From Brevundimonas vesicularis NBRC 12165 (lineage in GTDB: Bacteria; Pseudomonadota; Alphaproteobacteria; Caulobacterales; Caulobacteraceae), in assembly GCF_001592205.1 (NCBI RefSeq), contig NZ_BCWM01000005.1, positions 1 through 64,000 of the forward strand: a DNA stretch of 64,000 nucleotides, read 5' to 3'. Shown one piece after another: positions 37,911 to 45,875 of this stretch. Position 1 is the first letter of the stretch, and each line of letters starts with the position of its first letter. The notes under the pieces are model-generated. The model saw nothing but the letters and a program-made list of their open reading frames with translations. It was not told the origin of the DNA and did no database searches. Made by a program: the position numbers and the translations under genes.

Positions 37911-38543
37911 TTAGGCGGCCGGGCGCGCGGGCGGCGCCGGCGGTTCGGGGGCTTCCGGGGCCTCGGGCGCCTCGGGAACCTCGGCGGCCGCTTCGTCCTC
38001 GACGACGGCGTCGGCGGCCTGGTCCAAGGCGTATTGGGCGACCAGGCTGTAGGTCTCCATCTGCTCGGGCGTCGGATTGGTCCAGGCGCTGTTGCGGGCG
38101 ATGCCTTCTGCGGTGACGACGCCCTTCTGCATTCCCTCTTCCATCGCCTGTTTGACCTCGGGGTCATTCAGGGCGTCGGCGACGATGGCGTCGACGTCGA
38201 TGTCCTTCAGGGCCTGGGCGGCCATTTCGGTGGCGTGTTTCGTGGTCTCGGCGGTGAAGGCGGCGACATCGGGCGCATAGTCCGACCACAGGGTGGCGAT
38301 GCGACGGCCGCGTTCGGCCTCGCTCAGGCTCTCGTCTTCGGAAATCGCCTCGGCGCGTTCGCCAAAGGTCTCCATGCGCGCTTCGAAGGCCTCGGCGGCG
38401 GCTTCCATCCGGGCTTCGGCGGCTTCAGCGGAAGCCGGAGCCGGAGCCGGAGCCGGCGTGGGCGCAGGCCCCGGGGTCTGCGCCAGGGCGGAGGACACGG
38501 GCGCGAGCGCAAGGGCGGCGGTCAGGCTGAACAGGCGGATCAT
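37911..38543 (-). CDS. Hypothetical secreted Pro/Ala/Glu-rich protein
   Basis: A 210-aa exported protein I do not recognise. The signal peptide ends SSALA-Q. A Pro-Ala repeat ([12 protein letters not shown]) links to a helical acidic region at about 40-175, and the tail is another Pro-Glu-Ala repeat (PEAPEAPEAPEPPAPPARPA). The helical part (EAAAEAFEARMETFGERAE) recalls its leftward neighbour's EAKAEAFGQVMETMASEMQ, so the two may be old paralogues. The start MIRLF at 38543 begins the signal. Confidence 0.68.
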   Translation of the reverse strand: MIRLFSLTAALALAPVSSALAQTPGPAPTPAPAPAPASAEAAEARMEAAAEAFEARMETFGERAEAISEDESLSEAERGRRIATLWSDYAPDVAAFTAETTKHATEMAAQALKDIDVDAIVADALNDPEVKQAMEEGMQKGVVTAEGIARNSAWTNPTPEQMETYSLVAQYALDQAADAVVEDEAAAEVPEAPEAPEAPEPPAPPARPAA

Positions 38544-38623
38544 GGGACGGCTCCCGTTGAATGACCCGCGCAAACTCCGCCCTCAGCCGCCCCGTCTCAA
38601 GTGAAATCGCGGTAAGGCTTGGC

Positions 38624-39079
38624 TTACTGCGGCGTCGCCGGCGCAGAGGCGGCAGGGGCTGCAACAGCGGCGTCGATCTTGCCTCGGACATCAGCAGGGA
38701 TGCCCTTGATCTGCTGGATCGCAGGCGCGAGTTGTTCGGGCGTCGCCTGGCCGCTGCTGACGGCGAACGTCTGAACGTCTTCGGCGAAGGCGTCGACCTG
38801 GGGCTGATATTTGGCTTGGATGGCGTCCAGGTCGGCTTTGGCCTTGGTCTTGTCGGCCTGGGCTGCGGCGGCCTGCATCTCGCTGGCCATCGTCTCCATG
38901 ACCTGGCCGAAGGCTTCCGCCTTGGCCTCGAAGGCGGCTTCCTCGGGGCTGTCCGCCTCTTCGGCCGGTTCAGGCGCCGGAGCGGCCTGCGGCGCAGGGG
39001 CGGCGGCCTGACCGGCGGCGAAGGCGGGGGTGGTCAGGGCCAGGACGGCGACGGCCGCGGCGGAAGACAGAAGGCGCAT
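38624..39079 (-). CDS. Hypothetical secreted Ala/Glu-rich helical protein
   Basis: A 151-aa exported protein, unrecognised. Signal peptide MRLLSSAAAVAVLALTTPAF ends AFA-A. A Pro-Ala linker is followed by a long helical region (45-130) with heptad-like spacing, then a short Pro-Ala tail. It resembles the gene at 37911-38543 in plan. The ATG at 39079 begins the signal; the frame opens at 39169, inside the 3' end of the phosphoesterase gene. Confidence 0.68.
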   Translation of the reverse strand: MRLLSSAAAVAVLALTTPAFAAGQAAAPAPQAAPAPEPAEEADSPEEAAFEAKAEAFGQVMETMASEMQAAAAQADKTKAKADLDAIQAKYQPQVDAFAEDVQTFAVSSGQATPEQLAPAIQQIKGIPADVRGKIDAAVAAPAASAPATPQ

Positions 39080-39158
39080 CGGAAACTCCACGATGGGCCG
39101 CCTTGCGGCCCCGAACGAGGCTGCATCCCAGCCCCGGCCGCACCCTCCTACAGTCCGG

Positions 39159-39932
39159 TCAGATTTCAAAGACCCGATAAGGCTTGTCGCCCAAGGTCTT
39201 CAGCACCGGCAGGGCGACATTATAGACGGGCGTGCCCTTGGTGGTGCGTCCCTCCGGTCCGCCGCGATGGGCGTGGCCGTGAACGACCAGTCGGACGTTG
39301 TCGTAGCGGTCGATGGTCTCGGCCAGACGCGACGAACCCAGGAAGGCGTGGATTTCGGGCGGCTCGCCCATCACCGTCTCGACCACGGGCGCATAGTGCA
39401 GCAGCACGACCGAGCGTTCGGTGCGCAGCATGCGGATCGAGTTCTCGATCAGATTGGCGTCCTCGACCGCCTCCTGCACGAAGCGCTTGATCGAGGCCTC
39501 GCCAAACGAGGAGAGCATGTAACGGCCGAAGCCGCCGACGAACCCCTTGCCGCCCGCAAAGCCGACGCCGTCGATCTCATAGGCCTCGCCGGTCAGCATC
39601 TTAACCCCGGCGTCGGTCAGCATCTTGGTGACGACCTCGGGCTGGCCGCATTCGTGCTCGTGATTGCCCAGCACGCCGACCATCGGGATCTTGCACAGCT
39701 TGAGGTCCTCAAGCAGCCGCTCGACCTCGGGCGTCTTGCCGTAATTGGTCAGGTCGCCGCACAGGCACAGGACATCGGCGTCGTCAGCCACCCGCTCGAA
39801 CAGGTCGCGATAGCGATGCTCGGTGGTCTCGCCGACATGAAGGTCGCCGACGGCGGCGACGCGCAGCGTCTTGGCGGGGCCGGGCTCCAGGCCGGGTTGG
39901 GTCGTCTGGGAATCGGAGACGGCGTCAGTCAT
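39159..39932 (-). CDS. Metallophosphoesterase
   Basis: A 257-aa calcineurin-like phosphoesterase with all five metal motifs: VGDLHVG (about 29-35), CGDLTNYG (about 58-65), GNHEHE (about 88-93), LLHYAP and VHGHAHRGG near 213-221. The two-metal centre is therefore complete. No signal peptide. Substrate unknown: phosphodiesters in nucleotides, RNA or phospholipids are all possible. It lies 13 bases after a nucleotidyltransferase gene on the same strand, so they are probably cotranscribed. Confidence 0.9.
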   Translation of the reverse strand: MTDAVSDSQTTQPGLEPGPAKTLRVAAVGDLHVGETTEHRYRDLFERVADDADVLCLCGDLTNYGKTPEVERLLEDLKLCKIPMVGVLGNHEHECGQPEVVTKMLTDAGVKMLTGEAYEIDGVGFAGGKGFVGGFGRYMLSSFGEASIKRFVQEAVEDANLIENSIRMLRTERSVVLLHYAPVVETVMGEPPEIHAFLGSSRLAETIDRYDNVRLVVHGHAHRGGPEGRTTKGTPVYNVALPVLKTLGDKPYRVFEI

Positions 39933-39945
39933 GGCGGCTTACCTT

Positions 39946-40734
39946 TCAGTGGCCCAGGTTGACGGGGTCGTGGCGTTCCTCCAGCCCCTTGCCCACCACG
40001 TCGCCGAAGCCCCATTCGGCGACGTCGGCGACATAGTCGCGCGGGCTGAACAGGCGGCCGCGACAGACCTTCACGCGCGGCGCCGGCAGATCGATCTGGG
40101 CCGTCAGTCGCTGGACCAACTCTTCCATCAGCCAGCGCGGAATCCGGTCGCGCTCGGTGGGATAGGCGAAGCGGAAGTTCAGCAGATGCGCCGCCAGCAC
40201 CTCCCAATAGAGGTCCATCTGGTCCAGCAGGCTCTTCCAGTCGATGGCGTCGGACTGTTTCAGGATGACGTGGTTCACGTCGGCCCCGTCGTAGCGATAG
40301 CGGTCCTGAATGAAGACCTTGGACAGGATCAAGGCCGTGGGCGGGGTGATCTGGACCTGATGGCCGTAGACGGTGATCCGGTCCTCGCTGAACCAGCTGT
40401 CGGACACGGCGATGGTGCCGTTGGACATGGCGAAGATGACGTCGAAGAAGTGTTTCTCGTCCTTCCAGACCTTGGCGATCCAGCGCTCGTCCTCGACGTC
40501 GGTGCGGTAGCCGTGCTTCTGGAAGAAGGCCAGGATGCGGGGGTAGTCGCCAGGCTTGCAGAAGACGTCCAAATCCTTGGTCGGACGCCGGATGCCGGTG
40601 TAGGCCGTGACCGCATAGGTGCCCGACAGCAGGAAGGGGATGCCGCTCTCCTTGAGCAGGCGCAGGCTCTCTTCATAGAAGGCCAGGGCGTCCGCCGGCG
40701 GCTCGAAGGTCGGTTCGGCGATCACGTCTGACAT
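39946..40734 (-). CDS. Nucleotidyltransferase-fold protein
   Basis: A 262-aa protein. The N-terminal half has the minimal nucleotidyltransferase pattern: LLSGTYAVTAYTG (Gly38), then KDLDVF with Asp54 and Asp56, and a third acid in HFFDVIF (Asp98). This resembles AbiEii-like and MNT-type transferases that add nucleotides to RNA or proteins. The C-terminal half (about 150-262) is helical and unassigned, with WGFGDVVGKGLEERHDPVNL at the end. It is followed 13 bases later by the metallophosphoesterase gene. No HEPN gene is adjacent, so it is not a standard HEPN-MNT toxin pair. Confidence 0.78.
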   Translation of the reverse strand: MSDVIAEPTFEPPADALAFYEESLRLLKESGIPFLLSGTYAVTAYTGIRRPTKDLDVFCKPGDYPRILAFFQKHGYRTDVEDERWIAKVWKDEKHFFDVIFAMSNGTIAVSDSWFSEDRITVYGHQVQITPPTALILSKVFIQDRYRYDGADVNHVILKQSDAIDWKSLLDQMDLYWEVLAAHLLNFRFAYPTERDRIPRWLMEELVQRLTAQIDLPAPRVKVCRGRLFSPRDYVADVAEWGFGDVVGKGLEERHDPVNLGH

Positions 40735-40851
40735 CGGCTGGGGCCCTTTGCTGGCAAGGGCGAGTAAACGGCGACGCTGAACGGCGGTTCCGCAATCCTA
40801 CCTAGGTGGGCCGCTACGGGATCCTTAACCCCTGCGTGTCACTGTTCCGTC

Positions 40852-42990
40852 ATGGGACTGAAGTGGGTGAACGCAGAAGGCGGGCGCTGGCGGTTTTTCC
40901 GTCACGAGGCCGGCCGCGCGGCTGGGCCGTCGCCCTACGCCTATGTGGCATTGTTCGCCCTGTGTCTGTCGGTCGCTCAGTGGAGCATGCATGCCTTCGG
41001 CGCCACGGTTCTGTGGCCCGCCAATGCGGTGCTTCTGGCCGCCGTCCTTCAGCTTCATCGTCGCCAGGCCATCGGCGTCATGCTCGCCTGCGCCGCCATC
41101 AACCTGGCCAGCAACATCGTACGCGGCGATCCCGGCGTGATGATGTTCACCAATGTCGCCCTGAACCTGACGCAGGTCTGCATCGCGGCCGTGTTGGCGC
41201 GCCGTTTTTGCGGGGCCGCGCTGGATATGCGCCGGCCTTGGCGTCTGTTCCGTTTCGCCGTCTTCGCCGCCGTACCGGCGGTTTTGATCAGCACCCTGCT
41301 GGCGGGCGCGGTCGCGGTGCTGATGAGTTGGAAGGTGCCGGGCACGCTGGCGTTCCGGATGCACCACCTGTTCGACATGGAGCTGCTGGCGATGATGATC
41401 GTCACGCCGTCCCTGTTGCTGCTGGCGCGCAACCATCGTTTCAGGGACGACGCCCAGGCCACGATGACGGAGGCGGCCGCCCTGCTGGTTCTGGTCGGCG
41501 GCGTCACGCTGTGGGTGTTTACCCAGTCGTCGGCGCCGGTGATGTTCGCGGTGCTTCCGCCGTTGATTCTTCTGGCCTTCCGGCTCGGTCCGCCTACCAC
41601 CGCCTGCGCGGTGGTGCTGGTCGCGGCCATCGGCGGCGCCGCCACGCTGGCCGGGCATGGGCCGGTCGTGCTGACCCGCCTGCCGCCCGATCCGGTTCTC
41701 GCCGCCCTGCCTGAGGTGATGCGCCAGATGAACGTGTTTCATCTGTTCCTGCTGTGCGTCGTCGGGTCTGTCCTGCCCATCACCACCCTGTCGACCGAGC
41801 GTCGGCGTCTGACGGCGCGTCTGCGGACGCGCACGGCGGCGGCGCTGGACGCCCTGGCCCGGGCCAGGCGCGCCGATGAGGCGAAGTCGCGCTTCCTGGC
41901 CTTGATGAGCCACGAAATGCGCACGCCCCTGACCGGGGTCACCGGCTATGCCGACCTGTTGTCGCGCTCCACCAGTCTGGACGCCGAGGGCCATCGGCAG
42001 GTCAATGCGGTGCGCCAGTGCGGCGAATCCATGCTGCGTCTGGTCGAGGACTTGCTGGAGATTTCGCGCGGAGGCGACGAGGTCGTGCTGAAGCCCGCCG
42101 ATCTGCGCGCCCTGATCCAGGACGCCGTGGCGCCGGCGCGCGAGTGGGCCGAGATCCGCGGCCTGACGTTCGACCTGCACATTGCGCCGGAGGCCGAGGG
42201 CTGGGTGCTGACCGACATGCGGCGGCTTCGCCAGATTCTGCATCATCTGACTCTGAACGCCTCGAAATTCACCTCGCACGGGGGCGTGGGCGTCATGGTC
42301 GATCGGACCGATGACCGGCTGCGGATCGCCGTGTCGGACACCGGCTGCGGCATGGACGCCGAGACCCTGGCGGGCGTGTTCCGCCTGTTCGAACAGGCGG
42401 ACGCCTCCACCAGCCGCGCGCATGAGGGGGCGGGCGTCGGTCTGGCCCTGGCCAAGAGCCATGCCGAGCGGCTTAACGGAACCATCGCCGTCGAAAGCGT
42501 CCAGTGGCAGGGTTCGACCTTCACCGTGGAGATCGAGGCGCCCATTGCGGCCCCAGTCGAGACGGACAGCGGCGCGCCGCTGGACAGCCGTCGTATGCGG
42601 GTGCTGATCGTCGACGACCACCCGGCCAATCGGGATCTGCTGCGCATCATGCTGCAGGCCGCCGACTGCGACACCGCCGAGGCCTGCGACGGGCGCGAGG
42701 CGGTGAACGCCGCCTCGGCCGAGGCTTTCGACCTGATCCTGATGGATGTGCGCATGCCGGTGATGGATGGCTTAGCCGCCACTCGCGCGATCCGCGCCCT
42801 GGCCGATCCCGCCAGCCGGACGCCGATCCTGGCGGTTACCGCCGAGGCCATGCCCGAAGACGCCGCACGGTGCCTGTCCGCCGGCATGGACGGCCATCTG
42901 GCCAAGCCGGTGACCCAGGCCAAGCTCTACGCCGCCATCGACGAGACGCTGAGCGCCGCCGCGTCTCGCCTGGACGCCCGAGCCGCCTAA
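40852..42990 (+). CDS. MASE1 hybrid sensor histidine kinase
   Basis: A 712-aa inner-membrane hybrid kinase. Eight or so hydrophobic helices at about 25-310 form a MASE1-type sensor (ATVLWPANAVLLAAVLQLH is its hallmark). HisKA has His354 in LMSHEMRTPLTGVTG; the ATPase domain runs to about 565, with VSDTGCGMD and GVGLALAKSH. A C-terminal receiver has Asp632 in LILMDVRMPVMDG and Lys in LAKPVTQAKL. MASE1 ligands are unknown. No response-regulator gene is adjacent, so output is through another protein. Confidence 0.92.
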   Translation: MGLKWVNAEGGRWRFFRHEAGRAAGPSPYAYVALFALCLSVAQWSMHAFGATVLWPANAVLLAAVLQLHRRQAIGVMLACAAINLASNIVRGDPGVMMFTNVALNLTQVCIAAVLARRFCGAALDMRRPWRLFRFAVFAAVPAVLISTLLAGAVAVLMSWKVPGTLAFRMHHLFDMELLAMMIVTPSLLLLARNHRFRDDAQATMTEAAALLVLVGGVTLWVFTQSSAPVMFAVLPPLILLAFRLGPPTTACAVVLVAAIGGAATLAGHGPVVLTRLPPDPVLAALPEVMRQMNVFHLFLLCVVGSVLPITTLSTERRRLTARLRTRTAAALDALARARRADEAKSRFLALMSHEMRTPLTGVTGYADLLSRSTSLDAEGHRQVNAVRQCGESMLRLVEDLLEISRGGDEVVLKPADLRALIQDAVAPAREWAEIRGLTFDLHIAPEAEGWVLTDMRRLRQILHHLTLNASKFTSHGGVGVMVDRTDDRLRIAVSDTGCGMDAETLAGVFRLFEQADASTSRAHEGAGVGLALAKSHAERLNGTIAVESVQWQGSTFTVEIEAPIAAPVETDSGAPLDSRRMRVLIVDDHPANRDLLRIMLQAADCDTAEACDGREAVNAASAEAFDLILMDVRMPVMDGLAATRAIRALADPASRTPILAVTAEAMPEDAARCLSAGMDGHLAKPVTQAKLYAAIDETLSAAASRLDARAA

Positions 42991-43038
42991 GCCGTCGGGC
43001 TTCATCCCCAGGCCCGTCCCCAGGAATGTGCGGCACGG

Positions 43039-43086
43039 ACACAACATCTAGCGGTCGCGATAAATTGTGATCGCAACATAGACCTA
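43039..43086. promoter_or_regulatory. Candidate NrdR box pair upstream of nrdB
   Basis: ACACAACATCTAGCGG (43039-43054) and a looser second copy TCGCAACATAGACCTA (43071-43086) lie 32 bases apart, about three helical turns, as NrdR box pairs do. The first also matches the motif upstream of nrdA (12 of 15 bases over GACACAAYATCTRGY). Confidence 0.55.
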
Positions 43087-43158
43087 TTTTGACTTGGCGC
43101 CGACGTCTTCAAATCGCATGGTGAACGCGTCTTCAGAATCGCCCTCAGGTCCAGTTCG

Positions 43159-44208
43159 ATGAACGCCATCACTCCGATCATCCTCCCCGAGCGCGCCGGT
43201 CTTCTGACCCCGTCGGCCGCCTACAAGCCGTTCCGCTATCCGTGGGCGTTCGACATGTGGAAGAAGCAGCAGCAGGTCCACTGGATGCCCGAGGAGGTGC
43301 CGCTGGGCGAGGACGTCAAGGACTGGGCCTCCACCCTTAACGACGGCGAACGCAACCTGCTGACCCAAATCTTCCGCTTCTTCACCCAAGCGGACATCGA
43401 GGTTCAGGACAACTACATGGAACGCTACGGTCGGGTCTTCAAACCGACCGAGGTCAAGATGATGCTGGCCGCCTTCGGCAATATGGAGACGATCCATATC
43501 GCGGCCTACGCCCTGCTGCTCGAGACCATCGGCATGCCCGAGAGCGAGTTCGGCGCCTTCATGGAATACGAGGCCATGCGGGACAAGCACGACTACATGG
43601 GCCAGTTCGGGGTCGATTCCGACGCCGACATCTGCCGGACCCTGGCCATGTTCGGCGGCTTCTCGGAAGGCGTTCAGCTGTTCGCGTCCTTCGCCATGCT
43701 GATGAACTTCCCGCGCCAGAACAAGATGAAGGGCATGGGCCAGATCGTGTCCTGGTCGGTGCGCGACGAGAGCCTGCACTGCGAAGGCATCATCAAGCTG
43801 TATCACGCCTTCAACAAGGAGACGGGCGCCGTCACCAAGTCGGTCGCGGACGACATCGTCGACTGCTGCAAGACGGTGGTGAACATGGAGGACAAGTTCA
43901 TCGACCTGGCCTTCGAGATGGGCTCGGTCCAGGGCATGACGCCGGACGACATCAAACAGTACATCCGCTTCATCGCCGACTGGCGCCTGCGTCAGCTGAA
44001 GCTGCCGGAAGTCTATGGGGTGACGGAAAACCCGCTGCCCTGGCTGCAGTCGCTGCTCAGCGGCGTCGAACACGCCAACTTCTTCGAGGCCCGCGCCACC
44101 GAATATTCCAAGGCGGCGACGCAAGGAAACTGGCACGGCGCCGACGGCGTCTGGACCGAGTTCGACCGCATGATGGCGCGCCGCGACATGAGCCTGGTCG
44201 CGGGCTGA
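43159..44208 (+). CDS. nrdB: Ribonucleotide reductase class I, small subunit
   Basis: A 349-aa radical-generating subunit. The di-metal ligands and radical Tyr are visible: QADIEVQDNY, METIHIAAYALLL (Glu, His and the Tyr at the E. coli Y122 place), GFSEGVQLFASF and RDESLHCEG. It therefore looks like a tyrosyl-radical type NrdB. Its C-terminus is not the usual acidic tail but ends RRDMSLVAG. The partner nrdA lies 16 kb away at 60.5 kb; both have NrdR-like motifs upstream. One GANTC site (43136-43140) is present in the promoter gap. Confidence 0.96.
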   Translation: MNAITPIILPERAGLLTPSAAYKPFRYPWAFDMWKKQQQVHWMPEEVPLGEDVKDWASTLNDGERNLLTQIFRFFTQADIEVQDNYMERYGRVFKPTEVKMMLAAFGNMETIHIAAYALLLETIGMPESEFGAFMEYEAMRDKHDYMGQFGVDSDADICRTLAMFGGFSEGVQLFASFAMLMNFPRQNKMKGMGQIVSWSVRDESLHCEGIIKLYHAFNKETGAVTKSVADDIVDCCKTVVNMEDKFIDLAFEMGSVQGMTPDDIKQYIRFIADWRLRQLKLPEVYGVTENPLPWLQSLLSGVEHANFFEARATEYSKAATQGNWHGADGVWTEFDRMMARRDMSLVAG

Positions 44209-44256
44209 CACCCCGGCCGGTTCAGGCGTAGGCTCTGCCGAAAGGGAGAGCACGCC

Positions 44257-44892
44257 ATGAGCGAAGAAATCGTCTTTTACACCAACCCCATGTCGCGCGG
44301 ACGCATCGTCCGCTGGATGCTAGAGGAGGTGGGCCAGCCCTATCGCACCGTCGTGGTCGCCTATGCGGCGATGAAGTCGCCGGACTATCTGGCGATCAAT
44401 CCGATGGGAAAGGTGCCGGCCGTCGCCCATCGCGGGATCGTGGTCACCGAATGCGCCGCCATCTGCGCCTATCTGGCCGACGCCTTTCCTGACGCCGGCC
44501 TGGCGCCGGCGACGGACGATCCGCTGCGCGGGCTTTATTACCGCTGGATGTTCTTCGCCGCCGGACCGGTCGAGGCGGCGGTGACCGCCAAGTCGCTGGG
44601 TCAACTGCCGCCGCCCGAGAAGTCGGCCATGGTCGGCTACGGCTCGTTCGATCAGGTGATCGACGGGCTGGAACATGCGCTGGATCGCAGTCCGTGGATT
44701 CTCGGCGAGCGGTTCAGCGCCGCCGATGTCTATGTCGGCAGCCAGATCGCCTGGGGGCTGATGTTCAAGAGCCTGCCTGAACGGCCGGCCTTCACGGCCT
44801 ATGCCGAACGGATCACGACACGCCCGGCCGCTGTGCGCGCCCGCGAAATCGACGACGCCCTGATCGCCGAAGCGAAAGCCAAGGCGGACTGA
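44257..44892 (+). CDS. Glutathione S-transferase family protein
   Basis: A 211-aa protein with an N-terminal thioredoxin-like domain (YTNPMSRGRIVRWMLEEVGQ with the catalytic-type Ser, KVPAVAHRGIVVTECAAICA) and a C-terminal helical domain (LGERFSAADVYVGSQIAWGL with the conserved N-capping Asp). These place it in the beta/theta-like GSTs. Substrate unknown. It follows nrdB by 48 bases and is convergent with the next gene at a 6-base gap. Confidence 0.92.
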   Translation: MSEEIVFYTNPMSRGRIVRWMLEEVGQPYRTVVVAYAAMKSPDYLAINPMGKVPAVAHRGIVVTECAAICAYLADAFPDAGLAPATDDPLRGLYYRWMFFAAGPVEAAVTAKSLGQLPPPEKSAMVGYGSFDQVIDGLEHALDRSPWILGERFSAADVYVGSQIAWGLMFKSLPERPAFTAYAERITTRPAAVRAREIDDALIAEAKAKAD

Positions 44893-44898
44893 TGACGT

Positions 44899-45399
44899 TT
44901 ACTGCGCCGGCGCGACCCACGCCGGTCGGGCGGTGCAGGCGGGGCGGAAGCCCGTGCGGCACAGTCGCACCTGTTCCTGCCAGGCGGCGTAGTCGCGGTC
45001 GTATTTCTCCTGCGCCAGACGCGCAGTCTCGGCGGCGGCGCGCGCCTGTTCCTCGGCCTGGCTGACCTCGATCTGATGACGGGCCAGGGCGGCGTCGTAG
45101 TTCAGCCGGTTGTCGGCGTCGGTCTTGTCGGCCAGGGCGTTCTGGGCGGCGATCTCGTCGTTCAGAGCGCGGGTGGTGCGCAGTTCCTCTTCGGTCTGCT
45201 GGGCGTCGCTTGCGCGATGATAGGCCTCGCCCCGCGCCTTCAGCAGGGCGTCGCGGCTGGCGGGATCGGCCGGGTCGGGCAGGGCGCGCTGATCGCGATA
45301 GGGGTCGGCGGTCGCCGGCGCCGTCATCGTCTGGGCGGCGACGGGTGCGGTCAGGGCGGCGACCAGCAGGGTAGCGGCGGCGGCGGTGCGAACGATCAT
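44899..45399 (-). CDS. Hypothetical secreted helical protein
   Basis: A 166-aa exported protein, unrecognised. The signal peptide ends APVAA-Q. A long charged helical region (about 50-140, Ala/Glu/Gln-rich, probably coiled coil) is followed by a tail with two cysteines, VRLCRTGFRPACTARP, which could form a disulphide in the periplasm. The ATG at 45399 has GGGAGAGACAG before it; the frame opens at 45459. Confidence 0.72.
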   Translation of the reverse strand: MIVRTAAAATLLVAALTAPVAAQTMTAPATADPYRDQRALPDPADPASRDALLKARGEAYHRASDAQQTEEELRTTRALNDEIAAQNALADKTDADNRLNYDAALARHQIEVSQAEEQARAAAETARLAQEKYDRDYAAWQEQVRLCRTGFRPACTARPAWVAPAQ

Positions 45400-45545
45400 G
45401 ACTGTCTCTCCCGAGGCCGTGGCGTTACCCGCAGCTTGGCCATTGTGATCCTGCTGCACAACGCCGCAGCGATGAAAAGGTGGCGAAAGGCTCGGCTTCG
45501 CGTCATGGTCGTCCTCTCCCGACCGCAGCCTATCCGAGAAGATCG

Positions 45546-45809
45546 ATGATCCTGAGCACCGCGTCCGGCGACTTCCCTATTCCTGCGGATGTCGCACGCC
45601 AGTTGCCGAACGTGCCGGCCCTGCCCGATACGACCGCCGCAGACGCCAGGCTTCAGGTCGAGGACTTCCGTCACTGGCTGGACGCCTCGCCCGAGCACGC
45701 CATCGACTATGAGCGGCTGCGGCGCTGGCATCTGGTCCAGGAGGAGCTGGCGGCCCAGGCCAAGGCGGAGAACCGGCCCTTCGTCGTGTCCGACGACGGT
45801 CTGGAATAG
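45546..45809 (+). CDS. Small hypothetical protein
   Basis: An 87-aa protein, unrecognised, without signal or membrane segment. It is acidic, with a Pro-rich start (FPIPADVARQLPNVPALPD) and a helical C-terminal half (IDYERLRRWHLVQEELAAQA). ATG 45546 is the most likely start. The longer frame from 45480 adds a basic, unlikely head. It lies between a secreted protein gene on the other strand and the alcohol dehydrogenase. Confidence 0.55.
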   Translation: MILSTASGDFPIPADVARQLPNVPALPDTTAADARLQVEDFRHWLDASPEHAIDYERLRRWHLVQEELAAQAKAENRPFVVSDDGLE

Positions 45810-45875
45810 GGCGACGCTGGAACGTCTTTGAGCGCGGGGGATTGCGGCAACATCCCCTTGCCCCCGGAGACTTTC

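Noticed and set aside
39946-40734. HEPN-MNT toxin-antitoxin system.
   Set aside because: No HEPN-domain gene is beside the nucleotidyltransferase; its neighbour is a phosphoesterase.
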